Shown in pieces: positions 46,849 through 58,897 of a stretch of 64,000 bases of DNA. The notes beneath the pieces were generated by a model. That model searched no databases, had not been told where the DNA came from, and saw only the letters and a list, made by a program, of their open reading frames with translations. The stretch covers positions 1,488,671 through 1,552,670 of the forward strand of contig NC_071613.1 of the NCBI RefSeq assembly GCF_014839835.1, in the 5' to 3' direction. Every line of letters starts with the position of its first letter. Position 1 is the first letter of the stretch. Made by a program: the position numbers and the translations under genes. This stretch comes from Dryobates pubescens (taxonomy: Eukaryota; Chordata; Aves; Piciformes; Picidae).

Positions 46849-47098
46849 ACAGTCTCAGGCTGCGTCAGGGGAGGTTTAGGCTGGAGGTTAGGAGGAAGTT
46901 TTACACAGAGAGAGTGATTGCCCACTGGAATGGGCTGCCTGAGGAGGTGGTGGGGTTGCCGTCGCTGGGGGTGTTCAGGGCGAGGCTTGACAGGATGCTT
47001 GGTGCCATGGGTTAGTTGATTGGGTGGTGTTGGATGATAGGTTGGACATGGTGATCTTGAAGGTCTCTTCCAACCTGGTTTATTCTATTCTATTCTAT
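46849..47098 (+). mobile_element. CR1 LINE 3' end
   Basis: Starts ACAGTCTCAGGCTGCGTCAG and ends in a (TTCTA)n tail. Confidence 0.92.
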
Positions 47099-47491
47099 AT
47101 GGACATGACACCTTTCAATACCTGCATAACTGTTACTCCACATTTGCCCAACAATTTGAATTGCTACTCACACTGCTATATTTCATTTAACTATTTCACA
47201 TAGGTTGATTCTAACAGCATTTACCCCCAGCTGAACAGTGTGCTGCTCTGTGCTTCAAGTGCCACACATGTTGCTACCACGTAGCATTTACTCCTCCATT
47301 AAAACAAACCAAAAACATAAACCCCAAACAAACCAAACCCTCAAAATTCCTTATGTTGATCTCCATCCTGTTGAAGCTGGCAGTGGAGACCGCAGGAAGC
47401 TTAAAGCTTACACTGTGAAGTAGCACACAGAAAAAGAAAATAGAACACAAGGTACTTTGTTGCAGAGCTCACACCATGTTCCGAGCACTTC
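47099..47491. other. Unassigned sequence
   Basis: About 390 bp, with an A/C-rich tract near 47300-47345; no gene recognised. Confidence 0.35.
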
Positions 47492-47748
47492 ATGAATGTA
47501 GCCAGGTGGGAGTTGGTGTCTTCTCCCAGGAAACCAGCACCAGAACAAGAGGACACAGTCTAAAGCTGTGCCAGGGGAAGTTTAGGCTCGAGGTGAGGAG
47601 AAAGTTCTTCCCAAGTTGTTGGCCATTGGAATGTGCTGCCCAGGGAGGTGGTGGAGTCACCATCCCTGGAGGTGTTCAAAAAGGGATTGGATGTGGCACC
47701 TGGTGCCATGGTTTAGTAGTGATGAGGTCTTGGGTGACAGGTTGGACT
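47492..47748 (+). mobile_element. CR1 LINE 3' fragment
   Basis: Starts GTAGCCAGGTGGGAGTTGG. The 3' UTR is cut at GACAGGTTGGACTT, where the next CR1 copy begins. Confidence 0.9.
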
Positions 47749-48590
47749 TAACAAGCATTTAACAAGCATTTAACAAGTCCAAGTGCCAGGTGCTGCACTT
47801 TGGCCATGGCAACCCCATGCAGAGCTACAGGCTGGGGTCAGAGTGGCTGGAGAGCTGCCAAACAGAGAGGGACCTGGGGGGACTGATTGGTAGCTGCCTA
47901 AACATGAGCCAGCAGTGTGCCCAGGTGGCCAAGAGGGCCAATGGCATCCTGGCCTGCATTAGGAATGGTGTGGCCAGCAGGAGCAGGGAGGTCATTGTGC
48001 CCCTGTACTCTGCATTGGTTAGGCCACACCTTAAGTCCTGTGTCCAGTTTAAGAAGGCCCCTCAGTTTAAGAAGGACATTGAGACACTTGAGCGTGTCCA
48101 GAGAAGGGCAACAAGGCTGGGGAGAGGCCTTGAGCACAGCCCTGTGAGGAGAGGCTGAGGGAGCTGGGGTTGTTTAGCCTGGAGAAGAGAAGGATCAGAG
48201 GTGACCTCATTGCCCTCTACAACTACCTGAAAGGTGGTTGTAGACAGGAGGGGGTTGGTCTCTTCTCCCAGGCAACCAGCACCAGAACAAGGGGACACAG
48301 TCTCAAGCTGTGCCAGGGGAGGTTTAGACTCGAGGTGAGGAGAAAGTTCTTCACTGAGCGAGTCGTTCGTCATTGGGATGTGCTGCCCAGGGAGGTGGTG
48401 GAGTCACCGTCCCTGGAGGTGTTCAAGGGGAGATTGGACGTGGCACTTGGTGCCATGGTCTAGTTGTGAGGTCTGTTGGGACAGGTTGGACTTGATGATC
48501 CTTGGGGTCTCTTCCAACCTTGGTTATACTGTGATACTGTGATACTGTGATCTTTGAGGTCTTTTCCAACCTTACTGATTCTATGATTCT
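47749..48590 (+). mobile_element. CR1 LINE with TACTGTGA tail
   Basis: Begins with AACAAGCATTT repeated head to tail, then AACAAGTCCAAGTGCCAGG coding for the ORF2 C-terminal part, and the full 3' UTR. The tail is TATACTGTGATACTGTGATA followed by an ATTCTATGATTCTG end. Confidence 0.93.
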
Positions 48591-48774
48591 GTTCATTACC
48601 AATGCTTGACATGGGAAGATTTATACTGCACAGATGGGATGCCTGACTGGTTTAGCAGCATTAAATTGATGCCCAACAATGACTGCAGATTTCTTTTTTT
48701 TTTCCTCCAGAGTACTTTGTGCCAAATTGTACACTAATTACAAGAGTCTATGCCACAATCACTGCAAGAAAATG

Positions 48775-49680
48775 GTGGTTCCTTGGAGCTGCCTCACCAA
48801 CCTGGTCTCCTTCTATGATCAGGTGACCGCCTGGTGGATGTGGGGCAGGATGTGGATACTCTACCTGGACTTCAGCAAGGGCTTTGAGTTGGAGAGCAGG
48901 AGCAAGGAAGTCATTCTGCCCTGTACTCAGCACTGGTGAGGCTTCACCTTGAGTCCTGTTTCCAGTTCTGGGACCCTCAAATTAAGAAGGACATTGAGAC
49001 ACTTGAAGGTGGTCGATGGTAGGCTGAACATGAGCCTGCAGTGTGCCCAGGCAGCCAAGAGGGCCAATGGCATCCTGGCCTGCATCAGGAACAATATGGC
49101 CAGCAGGAGCAGGGAGGTCATTCTGCCCCTGTACACTGCGCTAGTTAGGTCACACCTCGAGTCCTGTGTCCAGTTCTGGGCCCCTCAGTTTAGGAAGGAG
49201 GTTGACTTGCTGGAATGAGTCCAGAGAAGAGCAACAAGGTTGGTGAGGGGCTTGGAACACAGCCCTGTGAGGAGAGGCTGAGGGAGCTGGGGTTGCTTAG
49301 CCTGGAGAAGAGGAGACTCTGGGGTGACCTTATTGCTCTCTACAACTACCTGAAGGGGGGTTGCAGTGAGGCGGAGGTTGGTCTCTTCTCCCAGGCAACC
49401 AGTACCAGAACAAGAGGTCACAGTCTCAGGCTGTGCCAGGGGAGGTTTAGACTGGAGGTTAGGAGGAAGTTTTACACAGAGAGAGTGATTGCCCACTGGA
49501 ATGGGCTGCCTGGGGAGGTGGTGGAGTCACCGTCGCTGGGGGTGTTCAGGGTGAGGCTTGACAGGGTGCTTGGTTGGGTAGTGTTGGATGATAGGGTGGA
49601 TCTCGAAGGTCTCTTCCAACCTGGTCTATTCTATTCTATTCTATTCTATTCTATTCTATTCTATTCTATTCTATTCTATT
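48775..49680 (+). mobile_element. CR1 LINE mosaic copy with (TTCTA)n tail
   Basis: CR1 blocks occur in a shortened order. RT coding (YLDFSKGFE) jumps to the [14 protein letters not shown] block, then to the [20 protein letters not shown] block, then continues to the 3' end. The tail is about 60 bp of pure TTCTA units (49623-49680). It is either a rearranged copy or two copies fused. Confidence 0.88.
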
Positions 49681-50927
49681 CCCACAAAGTCTCCAACCTT
49701 CACTATGCAGGATCAAGTGGGACTCCAGGACTCAGGAGCTGAGGGAGTGAACAGCTGATGACAGAGAACTAGATGCCTGCCTTAGAAAATTTTCCCTTAT
49801 TGCCAGTTACGATGAGCATCATCCTACTCTCACCAAGATGCAGGATTGGCTACATAATGATGCTGGCTCCCCAAAACCAGAGCAGAGTGCTCTATGAAAA
49901 TATGAAGTTCAGAAAACCCATAGAAGCCCCACATTTATCAACCCAAATAGCTCTTGCTCTTACACCTCCCTGTCCTGGTCAGACACAAGATAATTCAGCT
50001 TTTCTAGTTGAAAGGCTTGTTTCTCTTCTGCTTCTTCATAAACAAAAGCTGCTGTAAAACCCCTTTCCCTGTACAATAGGTGTCCTACTCTAGAAAACTT
50101 CTATTACATTTCAGAAAACATCCTTACAAGTAACCTGGGGAGATGTAGACAAGAGAGATTGTGAAGTGGACAGGAATCTGGATCAATCTGGATCAAGCAG
50201 CAGTGAACAATTGGAAATGGACCAGTTACAAGTGGCATTCCCCAGGAGGCTCATATTTAAGCCAAAACTATTTAATACTGTCATATTTGACTGATAGAAC
50301 CATCAGCTCAACGATGAAAAGAAAACATGGAGCCAATACTTCTCCACAAAGATGATTCCTAGAAAGGTGCACAGGGCAGAAGAGAGGCAGATTGCTCCCT
50401 CAGGACTCTACTGTGAAGAGATCTGAGCTGCAACTCTTGTGCAGTTTAACCTTCCAGAAAGGAGAACAGCTGGGATTTTGTGCTGAAGGTATCTGTACAG
50501 TAGGTCAAGCATCCAACTTCTCCTCTACATATTCAGCTCAAGAAAATCATCACAACGTTGGAGTTTCTAAACAAAACACTGAGGTCCACTAGCAGAAAAC
50601 GAAATGCACTTAAAATGAGACACCAGGGCTGGAGTGCAAGAGCTGGTAGGGCTTGATATCAAATACAAAAGCACAGAAAAGGGTCTGTGTAGCTGCAGGT
50701 GCAATGTCCACTGCCCATTTATGTCAGTGTTAACTGCACTGTGCAGCAACATCCTGAACCCTTCAGGCCAGGTCGTCCCCACTGCCAGAACGGAAAATGA
50801 GGCCTGAGTTTATTTTTAGGCATCAGCGTGAAGGCTTGTTGGTGAGACACAGAAGGAAGTTGCATGGAACTGGGGGGGAGCTGAAGATGTGAAAAGGTTC
50901 AGAATACATGAGCACTTCATCATCAGG
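49681..50927. other. Unassigned sequence
   Basis: About 1.25 kb of unique-looking DNA; no gene recognised. Confidence 0.4.
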
Positions 50928-51516
50928 AACAGTGTGGCCAGCAGGAGCAGGGAGGTCATTCTGCCCCTGTACACTGCACTGGTTAGGCCACACCTCGAGT
51001 CCTGTGTCCAGTTCTGGGCCCCTCAGTTTAGGAAGGAGGTTGAGTTGCTGGAATGTGTCCAGAGAAGGGCAACAAAGTTGGTGAGGGGTTTGGAACACAG
51101 CCCTGTGAGGAGAGGCTGAGGGAGCTGGGGTTGCTTAGCCTGGAGGAGACTCAGGGGTGACCTTATTGCTCTCTACAACTACCTGAAGGGAGGTTGTAGA
51201 CAGACGGATGTTGGTCTCTTCTCCCAGGCAACCAGCACCAGAACAAGAGGACACAGTCTCAGGCTGTGCCAGGGGAGGTTCAGGCTGGATGTTAGGAAAA
51301 AGTTCTATACAGAGAGAGTGATTGCCCATTGGAATGGGCTGCCTGGGGAGGTGCTGGAGTCACCATCATTGGAGGTGTTCAGGAGGAGACTTGATGGGGT
51401 GCTTGGTGCCATGGGTTAGTTGTTTAGGTGGTGTTGGATTGGTTGATGGGTTGGACACGATGATCTTGAAGGTCTCTTCCAACCTGGTTTATTCTATGTA
51501 TTCTATGTATTCTATT
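50928..51516 (+). mobile_element. CR1 LINE 3' end with TTCTATGTA tail
   Basis: Starts CAGGAACAGTGTGGCCAGC and covers the ORF2 end and 3' UTR. Confidence 0.93.
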
Positions 51517-52189
51517 CCCCTCAGATGAAGTACTTGGAGAGCTGTGGGGAGCACTAGCTTCTTGGCACAAGTCAGAAGTCATCAGGTGTTCCCTTGCTTA
51601 TATATTTCAAGAGTGAGAAAGAGCCTCCTATGGCAAAGTGTTACTCTGAAGAACAGAATGAAAATAACCCATTGCCCATGGGAAGCTCAGGGCTCATGCC
51701 TTCACAAAATGCAGCTGACAATCCTTTAAATAGACGATGAGACCTTTTGGTGAAGGTCAGGAAAGGTTCAGCCGACTGAAGCGAATGACACTAATAATAT
51801 AATCATCTTACATTTATAGCCAAGGAACTGCAGATGTTGCACATCCAAGTATTTCTGTTAGCTTGTGATTAACAAGGTGACACATTAGAAGAAACAAGCT
51901 CAGCAAAACCACATTTTAGAAAGTACTTCCTGAATGTTAGGCCCCAAAGCATTTACTGGGTGTATTCAGCTTTGTTTTGTATTCTGTCAGGGGGGTTTCT
52001 GGTTTGGGGATGTGGTGCTGGGGCTGGTTTTGGTGTTTGCTTTTTAGTTGGCTGGTTGGAGTGGTGTTGATAATTTGTTTTGTTTGATTGAGTTTGTTTT
52101 CCCCCCCTCCAAACACATCATACAGTCTAGATTGTAGACATAATCCATGAAGTTATAGCCAACTTTTTACAGATATTCTTTCCCTGATA
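51517..52189. other. Unassigned sequence with a G/T-rich tract
   Basis: No gene recognised. 51990-52100 is strongly G/T-rich on the plus strand. Confidence 0.4.
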
Positions 52190-52642
52190 CTGAAACTGAG
52201 AAGGGCAACAAGGCTGGGGAGGGGTCTGGAGCACAGCCCTGTGAGGAGAGGCTGAGGGAGCTGGGGTTGCTTAGCATGGAGAAGAGAAGGCTCAGGGGAG
52301 ACCTTCTTGCTGTCTACAACTCCCTGAAGGGAGGTTATAGCAAGGTGGAGGTTGGTCTCTTCTCCCAGGCAAGCAGCACCAGAACAAGAGGACACAGTCT
52401 CAAGTTGTGCCAAGGGGAGGTTTGGGCTGGATGTTAGGAAGAAGTTCTTCCCAGAAAGAGAGATTGGCCATTGGAATGTGCTGCCCAGGGAGGTGGTGGA
52501 GTCACCATCACTGGAAGTGCTTAGGAAGAGCCTGGATGAGGCACCTGGTGCCATGGTTTAGTTGATCAGATGGTGTTGGGTGATAGGTTGGACTTGATGA
52601 TCTTGAAGGTCTTTTCCAACCTGGTTAATTCTATTCTATTTC
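52190..52642 (+). mobile_element. CR1 LINE 3' end
   Basis: Starts GAGAAGGGCAACAAGGCTGG; ends CCTGGTTAATTCTATTCTA. Confidence 0.92.
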
Positions 52643-52947
52643 CACATTAATAAATGCATGTAAAACAAATCAGAAGATAGAGGTCTTGAGTAAAGAATTA
52701 CTGAGTTGCAAAAACATGATAAATTGTGTACTTAGCACTTATTTGTGGTCATAACTTTACCAACCTATTCAACCTTGCATCCTCCAACTCTGATCCTGGA
52801 GGGGGGAAAAAAATCCTTCTTGCTATCAATATTTTGCTTTGCACAGAGAAATCTGTCAGCACCATTAATTATCTTTAATATTATGTTTACAGGAAAAGAG
52901 GTCTTTGGTGTAGTTACACACTGTTTGAAACTGTGGCACACAGCTTA
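52643..52947. other. Unassigned sequence
   Basis: About 300 bp; nothing recognised. Confidence 0.35.
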
Positions 52948-53101
52948 AGAAGCTCAGGCTCGAGGTGAGGAGAAAGTCCTTCCCAGAGAGAGTTGTTAGC
53001 CATGGGAATGTGCTGCCCAGGGAGGTGGTGGAGTCACCATCCCTGGAGGTGTTCAAGATGGGATTGGATGTGGCACTTGGTGCCATGGTCTAGTCATGAG
53101 G
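52948..53101 (+). mobile_element. CR1 LINE, left part of a copy split by another CR1
   Basis: Starts AGAAGCTCAGGCTCGAGGTG and stops at GGTCTAGTCATGAGG. The matching continuation of its 3' UTR is at 54257-54323. Confidence 0.85.
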
Positions 53102-54256
53102 TATCACAGTATCACCAAGGTTGGAAGAGACCTCAAAGATCATCAAGTCCAACCTGCCACCACAGACCTCATGACTAGACTCCCCTGGCACAGCTTGAGA
53201 CTGTGTCCCCTTGTTCTGGTGCTGGTTGCCTGGGAGAAGAGACCAACCCCTTCCTGGCTACAACCTCGTTTCAGGTAGTTGTAGAGGGCAATGAGGTCTC
53301 CCCTGAGCCTCCTCTTCTCCAGGCTAAACCACCCCAGCTCCTCGGCCTCTCCTCACAGGGCTGTGCTCAAGGCCTCTCCCCAGCCTTGTTGCCCTTCTCT
53401 GGACATGTTCAAGTGTCTCAATGTCCTTCTTAAACTGAGGGGCCCAGAACTGGACACAGGGCTCAAGGTGTGGCCTAACCAGTGCTGAGCACAGGGCACA
53501 ATGACCTCCCTGCTCCTGCTGGCCACACTGTTCCTAATGCAGGCCAGGATGCCATTGGCCTTCTTGGCCACCTGGGCACACTGCTGGCTCATGTTTAGGC
53601 AGCTGTCAATCAGCAACCCCAGGTCCCTCTCTGTTTGGCAGCTCTCCAGCCACTCTGACCCCAGCCTGTAGCTCTGCATGGGGTTGTTGTGGCCAAAGTG
53701 CAGCCCCTGGCACTTTGATTTGTTGAATGTCATCCTGTTGGACTCTGCCCATCTGTCCAGTTGGTCGAGGTCCCTCTGCAGAGCCCTTCCCCCCCTGTAA
53801 CTGACCAACATCTGCTCCCAGCTTGGTGTCATCTGCAAATTTGCTGATGACTGACTCAACCCCCTCATCCAGATCATCAGTGAAGATGTTAAAGAGGATG
53901 GGGCCCAGCACTGATCCCTGGGGGACGCCACTGGTGCCTGGCTGCCAGCTGGCTGTGGCACCATTCACCACCACTCTCTGGGCTCAGCCTCCAGCCAGTT
54001 CCTAACCCAGCACAGAGTGCTGCTGTCCAAGCCACAAGCTGACAGCTTAGCCAGCAGTTTGATGTGGGGGATGGTGTCAAAGGCCTTGCTGAGGTCCAGG
54101 CAGACTACATCCACAGCCTGCCCCACATCCACCAGGCAGTCACCTGATCATAGGAGGAGATCAGGTTGGAGAGGCAGGACCTGCCCTTCCTAAATCCATG
54201 CTGGCTGGACCTGAGCCCTTGGCCATCCTTCAGGTGCACAGTTATTGCCACCAAGG
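53102..54256 (-). mobile_element. CR1 LINE, 1.15 kb, nested in another CR1
   Basis: On the minus strand it covers RT blocks ([29 protein letters not shown]) to the 3' end, whose tail is the complement of TATCACAGTATCACC. A short deletion in the 3' UTR is visible against sister copies. It splits the plus-strand CR1 around it. Confidence 0.92.
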
Positions 54257-54323
54257 TGTTGGGTGACAGGTTGGACTTATGATCCTTGAGGTCTCTTCCA
54301 GCCTTATTGATTCTATGATTCTA
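54257..54323 (+). mobile_element. CR1 LINE, right part of the split copy
   Basis: GTTGGGTGACAGGTTGGACTT continues the 3' UTR of 52948-53101 and ends TTGATTCTATGATTCT. Confidence 0.85.
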
Positions 54324-54869
54324 AGCAAGACTCACTGCAAAGGAATAGTAACGTCACCCAAAAAAGTGTGATTTCCAAGCAGCACACAGAGAAATTTCTT
54401 TCTGTATCAACCAGCTTAAGTAGGGAGTGGCAGAGATGAAGCATTAACGTCATTTTCCCCTGCAACTTCTGCATGCCTCTCAATAGAGAGGGAGCAATAG
54501 AGAAATGATTGAGGCTGACAGGTACCAGAGACAAGAGGAGCCTGTGCTGTTTTCAAGAAAAGGAAATCAAGATTGGCCAAGTTTCTTTATTTCGTACTTC
54601 ACATCCTCACTCAATACTGTTACTGAAGGCTTGAAAAATTGTCCTGTACACCATGAATATACAAAATCATCTGGAGCATTAAATCTGTAAAAATAGAAAC
54701 CATTAGGTCGGTGTATCTGAAGAAGTGGCTGACAGTGAGGTGAAGGGACTGCTCATCTGGGCTGGAGATGTAGTCAGGAAGCGAGGTTTAAACTAGCAGA
54801 ACCACAGATTATTACGGGAACAGAACAGATAAATTCAGATGTTACTACTTGGTCAGAAGATAGGAGAGA

Positions 54870-56162
54870 GAAAGGTAATGGATTTTATTTTAAATCAGTA
54901 AGCATAATGTCACCTTTTAGAGACACCTTGGTGGTCTAATTACATACAACTAGAAAATGCATTGCCTTTAGGCACCCTCATATCAAGTGCAAATCTGCGC
55001 AGTTACAGAATATATTTATAAAATATACTATATGCAAACATTTGTACAGAGCTTTCATTCAAGCCAGAAAGGAAATATACTTGATGAGACAACGGGGGAA
55101 GGGGGGATAAATCACTGCAAAAACGTGGGCAATGTGACTACGGCCCTTGAAAGCCAGAGGAAACCACTCAGTTCATCTGCAACGAAAGGGAGATGGGATT
55201 TGCACCTTTGAAGTCGACCGTTAACAAAAGGGAAGGAAACCTCCTCCGTGCTTCTGCACATGAACACAACATCAGCTTCCATGGCATCTCACTTCTTGGC
55301 ATGATCTTCAGATATCCTCTAAAGCACAGCGGCAACCCTGGGATACCAACAGCCACTCATGGAATTGAAAGTGAAAGGGGTTTCCCAGCTAAAGTCAAAT
55401 TACAAACTACATCATCCTAAGGAGTGCAATGCTCTGGAAAAAGAAAAGCTTCAAATTAAGTTATTTGACTTGTAAAGCTAGTGTTAGGTCTCTGTGTTAA
55501 AAAACAACGGAAAGCAGGAAAGCTGCAAGAGCACAAGTGGCAAAAATCAGTCTAGGTAACACCAAGTGAAAGAGTGAATTATCCACTGATGCACAGGAAC
55601 ACCCATTTGCTACATTATTTGCTTCCTCACTTCATTCCTTTGCATGTACACACAGCTGAAGGATTCAAATGCAGAGTAATAAATAAACCGGCTCAGATTC
55701 CTAGCGAGGGGCCAAACACAACCAGAATTGTGCTCTATCTAGCTTCTGTTTCAGCAGTCTCTTCTCTCTGACAGTTTATAAGGAAAAAAAAACCCAACCA
55801 ACCCAACCAATAAATCCTAGTCAGACTTCCAAAAAGAGTCATTCTTGATCAGTTTTGTCAGGAGCTCAAGTTCATTTGCTCAGGTTTAGAACACAAGACG
55901 TTTCTGTGAAGGAAGCACAGTGCAAATTATACGAACTAATAAAACTCGCCTACAGAGAAAGAAGTTTACTTGATTAATGTTAAGTGGTATCCTTAGGAAA
56001 TATATTGGAAAACAAAGTTTAAATAACAGCACTGGGGTTGTGTTTTATTGTTGGTTTCTGTTTGTTCTCTCCTCAGCCATTTTTTTTTCCTTAATCCCTC
56101 CTTTGAAAATCTTACTGTGTTACAAAAATCTTAGCAAAGTTCCAGTCTTCAGTGGGGAACCA
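54870..56162 (-). other. Probable UBR2 3' UTR
   Basis: Sequence immediately downstream of the UBR2 stop on the minus strand, free of recognised repeats. Minus-strand AATAAA signals are at about 56043-56048 (115 bp after the stop) and 54884-54889. The length is undecided. Confidence 0.4.
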
Positions 56163-56304
56163 TTATAAATGCTGCCAGTCAATGCCAACTAGTGTCTGAT
56201 TTGCTTCCTGTGCATGTCCAATTTCCTCTGTGATACTGTGCTGCTGCCAGAGTTTTTGAATCTTTCTGAATCGTTCTCTGCACAGGTGTAAGGGATTCCC
56301 ACGC
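56163..56304 (-). CDS. UBR2: UBR2 last exon (C-terminal 46 codons and stop)
   Basis: UBR2 is a large cytosolic and nuclear RING-type N-recognin. It binds N-degron proteins through its UBR box and ubiquitinates them with UBE2A/B, and it also acts in meiotic chromatin. This exon follows TTTCAG and encodes [19 protein letters not shown], then the conserved [19 protein letters not shown] and the QHL end, with TAA at 56163-56165. The arginine codon is split with the previous exon. It matches the known UBR2 C terminus, not UBR1. Confidence 0.96.
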
Positions 56305-56682
56305 CTGAAAAGAAAATAACAACTTATCAGAGATCATAAAATACTGCAGCTGAGCACACACACGCAAGGGAAACACAGGAAATGGTAGATAACCCTTGAA
56401 TGCTATTCTTGTTAGAACAAATCAGCAGGCATTTGGAGTAGTAAACCCGAGTGCTACTTTGTGTGGTCTCCTGCATTTGCTGTTCAACGGCACTGCTCCA
56501 GCTGTTGGGAATCTCATGCACTGGCACAGAAATCTAAACTTAGGTTTTCAGCAACCCTTCCATGTTGACCTAGTTCATATTCTAAGATTGTGACAATTTC
56601 AGAAGTAGCAAGCATTAACAGATACAAAAGCACTATCAAGTCCCCAAACTATGCTCACAGGAACCAGACACGGGAGTTACAA

Positions 56683-56787
56683 TAGAATAGACCAGACCAG
56701 ACCAGACCAGGTTGGAAAAGACCTTTGAGATCGTGAAGTCCAACCTATCACCCAACACCATCTGATCAACTAAACCATGGCACCAAG
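56683..56787 (-). mobile_element. CR1 LINE 3' tip in the UBR2 last intron
   Basis: AATAGAATAGACCAGACCAG leads into CAGGTTGGAAAAGACC and stops at CATGGCACCAAG, where a second CR1 of the other tail type begins. Confidence 0.88.
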
Positions 56788-57172
56788 TATCACAGTATCA
56801 CCAAGGTTGGAAGAGACCTCAAAGATCATCGAGTCCAACCTGTCACCACAGACCTTGTGACTAGACCATGGCACCAAGTGCCACATCCAATCCCCTCTTC
56901 AACACCCCCAGGGACGGTGACTCCACCACCTCCCCAGGCAGCACATTCCAATGACGAACAACTCGCTCAGTGAAGAACTTTCTCCTCACCTACAGCCTAA
57001 ACCTCCCCTGGCACAGCTTGGGACTGTGTCCTCTTGTTCTGGTGCTGGTTGCCTGGGAGAAGAGACCAACCCCTTCCTGGCTACAACCACCTTTCAGGTA
57101 GTTGTAGAGAGCAAGAAGGTCTCCCTTGAGCCTCCTCTTCTCCAGGCTAAGCAACCCCAGCTCTCTCATGAA
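56788..57172 (-). mobile_element. CR1 LINE 3' end in the UBR2 last intron
   Basis: TATCACAGTATCACC tail, 3' UTR and the end of ORF2 on the minus strand, next to the 56683-56787 fragment. Confidence 0.9.
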
Positions 57173-57535
57173 GTACTACCACATTTCATCAAATTATCTC
57201 CTAGCATTTTCACTTGCTATTAAATTAACACAGATTCTACAAATACATGCTCTATACACAAATAACATTTTCAGTCTTGGTTTCTAAGGAATTTCACAGA
57301 TGCTAAAATGGTGTAAGCTTTCTCACCTCAAGACAACTGTTTATAACCTGGGGAAGTTCTTCTGTTAAATATTTTTAACCTAAACAACACCTGTTAGTGT
57401 TATGATGTTTGTAGGCATCAGACCCACTAGCAGGATCAAAACACAGTATTACCTATAAATGTGACAGAGTGTACTGTGTAAAGCAGATAGTTCTAGAATT
57501 TCTCTCTTTACAATACCTGTATTTTAAATATTTAC

Positions 57536-57637
57536 CTGAGGCCCTGGTCAGTCTCTCCATAGTCATCAAGGTAAGGAGGAGGATAAAAGCAGCCCTTTGT
57601 TTTTCCAGCTAAAAATAGCACCTGGCATTCTCGTACT
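57536..57637 (-). CDS. UBR2: UBR2 internal exon (102 bp)
   Basis: Flanked by TTTCTAG and CTCAG|GTAAAT. It encodes [20 protein letters not shown] and [14 protein letters not shown], part of the conserved C-terminal domain shared by UBR1 and UBR2. Split codons on both sides agree in phase with the neighbouring exons. Confidence 0.96.
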
Positions 57638-58301
57638 CTAGAAAGAGATGCAGAGGAGATTTTAGGCATTGATCTTCAGGCAGTTTCTCCTATTTTCATA
57701 GGCACTGCTTTCCCAATTCTCACCTACTTCTACTTTGCATAATCTACACGTATAGGTTTTCAAGAGGCACTTTTGGTGGGGTTTTTTGGTTGGTTGTTTG
57801 GGTCTTCTTGTTTTGGTTTGATACTTGGATTTCTTGTTTAACTAAAGATCTTACTCTCTTACAAATCCTTGGTAGCAGTTAAAAAAAAGTAGTGTCATGC
57901 CCTATTATTTGCAGTCTGTGTGAAACACCAGACATAGCCACAGCAAGGAAACAAAATCTTTGCCCAAGTGAAACCAGACATTATCTAACCTTCCCTCGTA
58001 TGCTGGAAGACAACTGGGTGGTTATGTTTTCAACAGCAAAGAAGTACTCAAGGTTTCACCTTCACTGTTTTGGAATATTCAAATGCAAACAAATGGAGAG
58101 AGAATAAATTCACTTTTAAACGAAATTCAAACTCCTTTCATACTTTATCTTCAAAGAAACAATCTCTGAACCTTATACTGAAGTATAAGGAAGGTGAATA
58201 CACTCTAGTTTTTAGGCAACCCTGTTATTAATAAACCACTGCCTTTAAAAACCACTCCTGCAATCTCATTTATAGAACCACTCATTTCATGTGTACACAC
58301 A

Positions 58302-58849
58302 TGTGGTAGTTTAGGCTGGGTGCCTTCTGCTGCTACCACACAAGATGCACCTTTGGTGCCCTGGTGTCCAGCCCAGTGGGTGGACACAGGAAGCTGCCTA
58401 TTTCATTCCCATAATGTCCTGCTCCCTATAAATCTATCCGCAAGGTCTCACACTTCCTCTTTCTTCCCTTGCTGCTCCTGTGGGAGATGCTCCCTATCTG
58501 GTAATGGAAGGGGAGTTATCTCAAGGCCTCTTGGGGGCCTGGCCAGGCTTAATGCCAGGAGGAGAAGGGGGAAGGGCAGTCTCAGATCTGGCCAGCTGAG
58601 ATTAGCCTAACAGAGGAGAGGGGGAAGAAAGAGCCCTGGGGGTTTTGGGTATACTCTCAGGTAGGGAAAAGGGAAATGCTGGGAGGCTTCTGGGTACGCT
58701 TTGGGATCTCTTCTGTCACTGTGCTTGTAGCTCTCTGTAAAACTGCTTTGCCATTGAAACTTTCCATCACTCCTGCCATCCATTTGTGAGAGTCTCATTT
58801 TTCTGTCCCGGTGGTAGGCAAGGGAGGATCTGCCTTCCAACCCACTACA
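58302..58849 (+). mobile_element. Solo LTR (family E) in a UBR2 intron
   Basis: 548 bp from TGTGGTAGTTTAGGCTGGG to CCAACCCACTACA, with a TATA-like CTATAAATC near 58427. The 5-bp duplication ACACA flanks both ends (58297-58301 and 58850-58854), although the area is CA-rich. The start and end resemble family D, so the two are related. Confidence 0.8.
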
Positions 58850-58897
58850 ACACACCATCCAACCTAGCAACCCAAGTAGTGCTATTCATTTCCTTAC

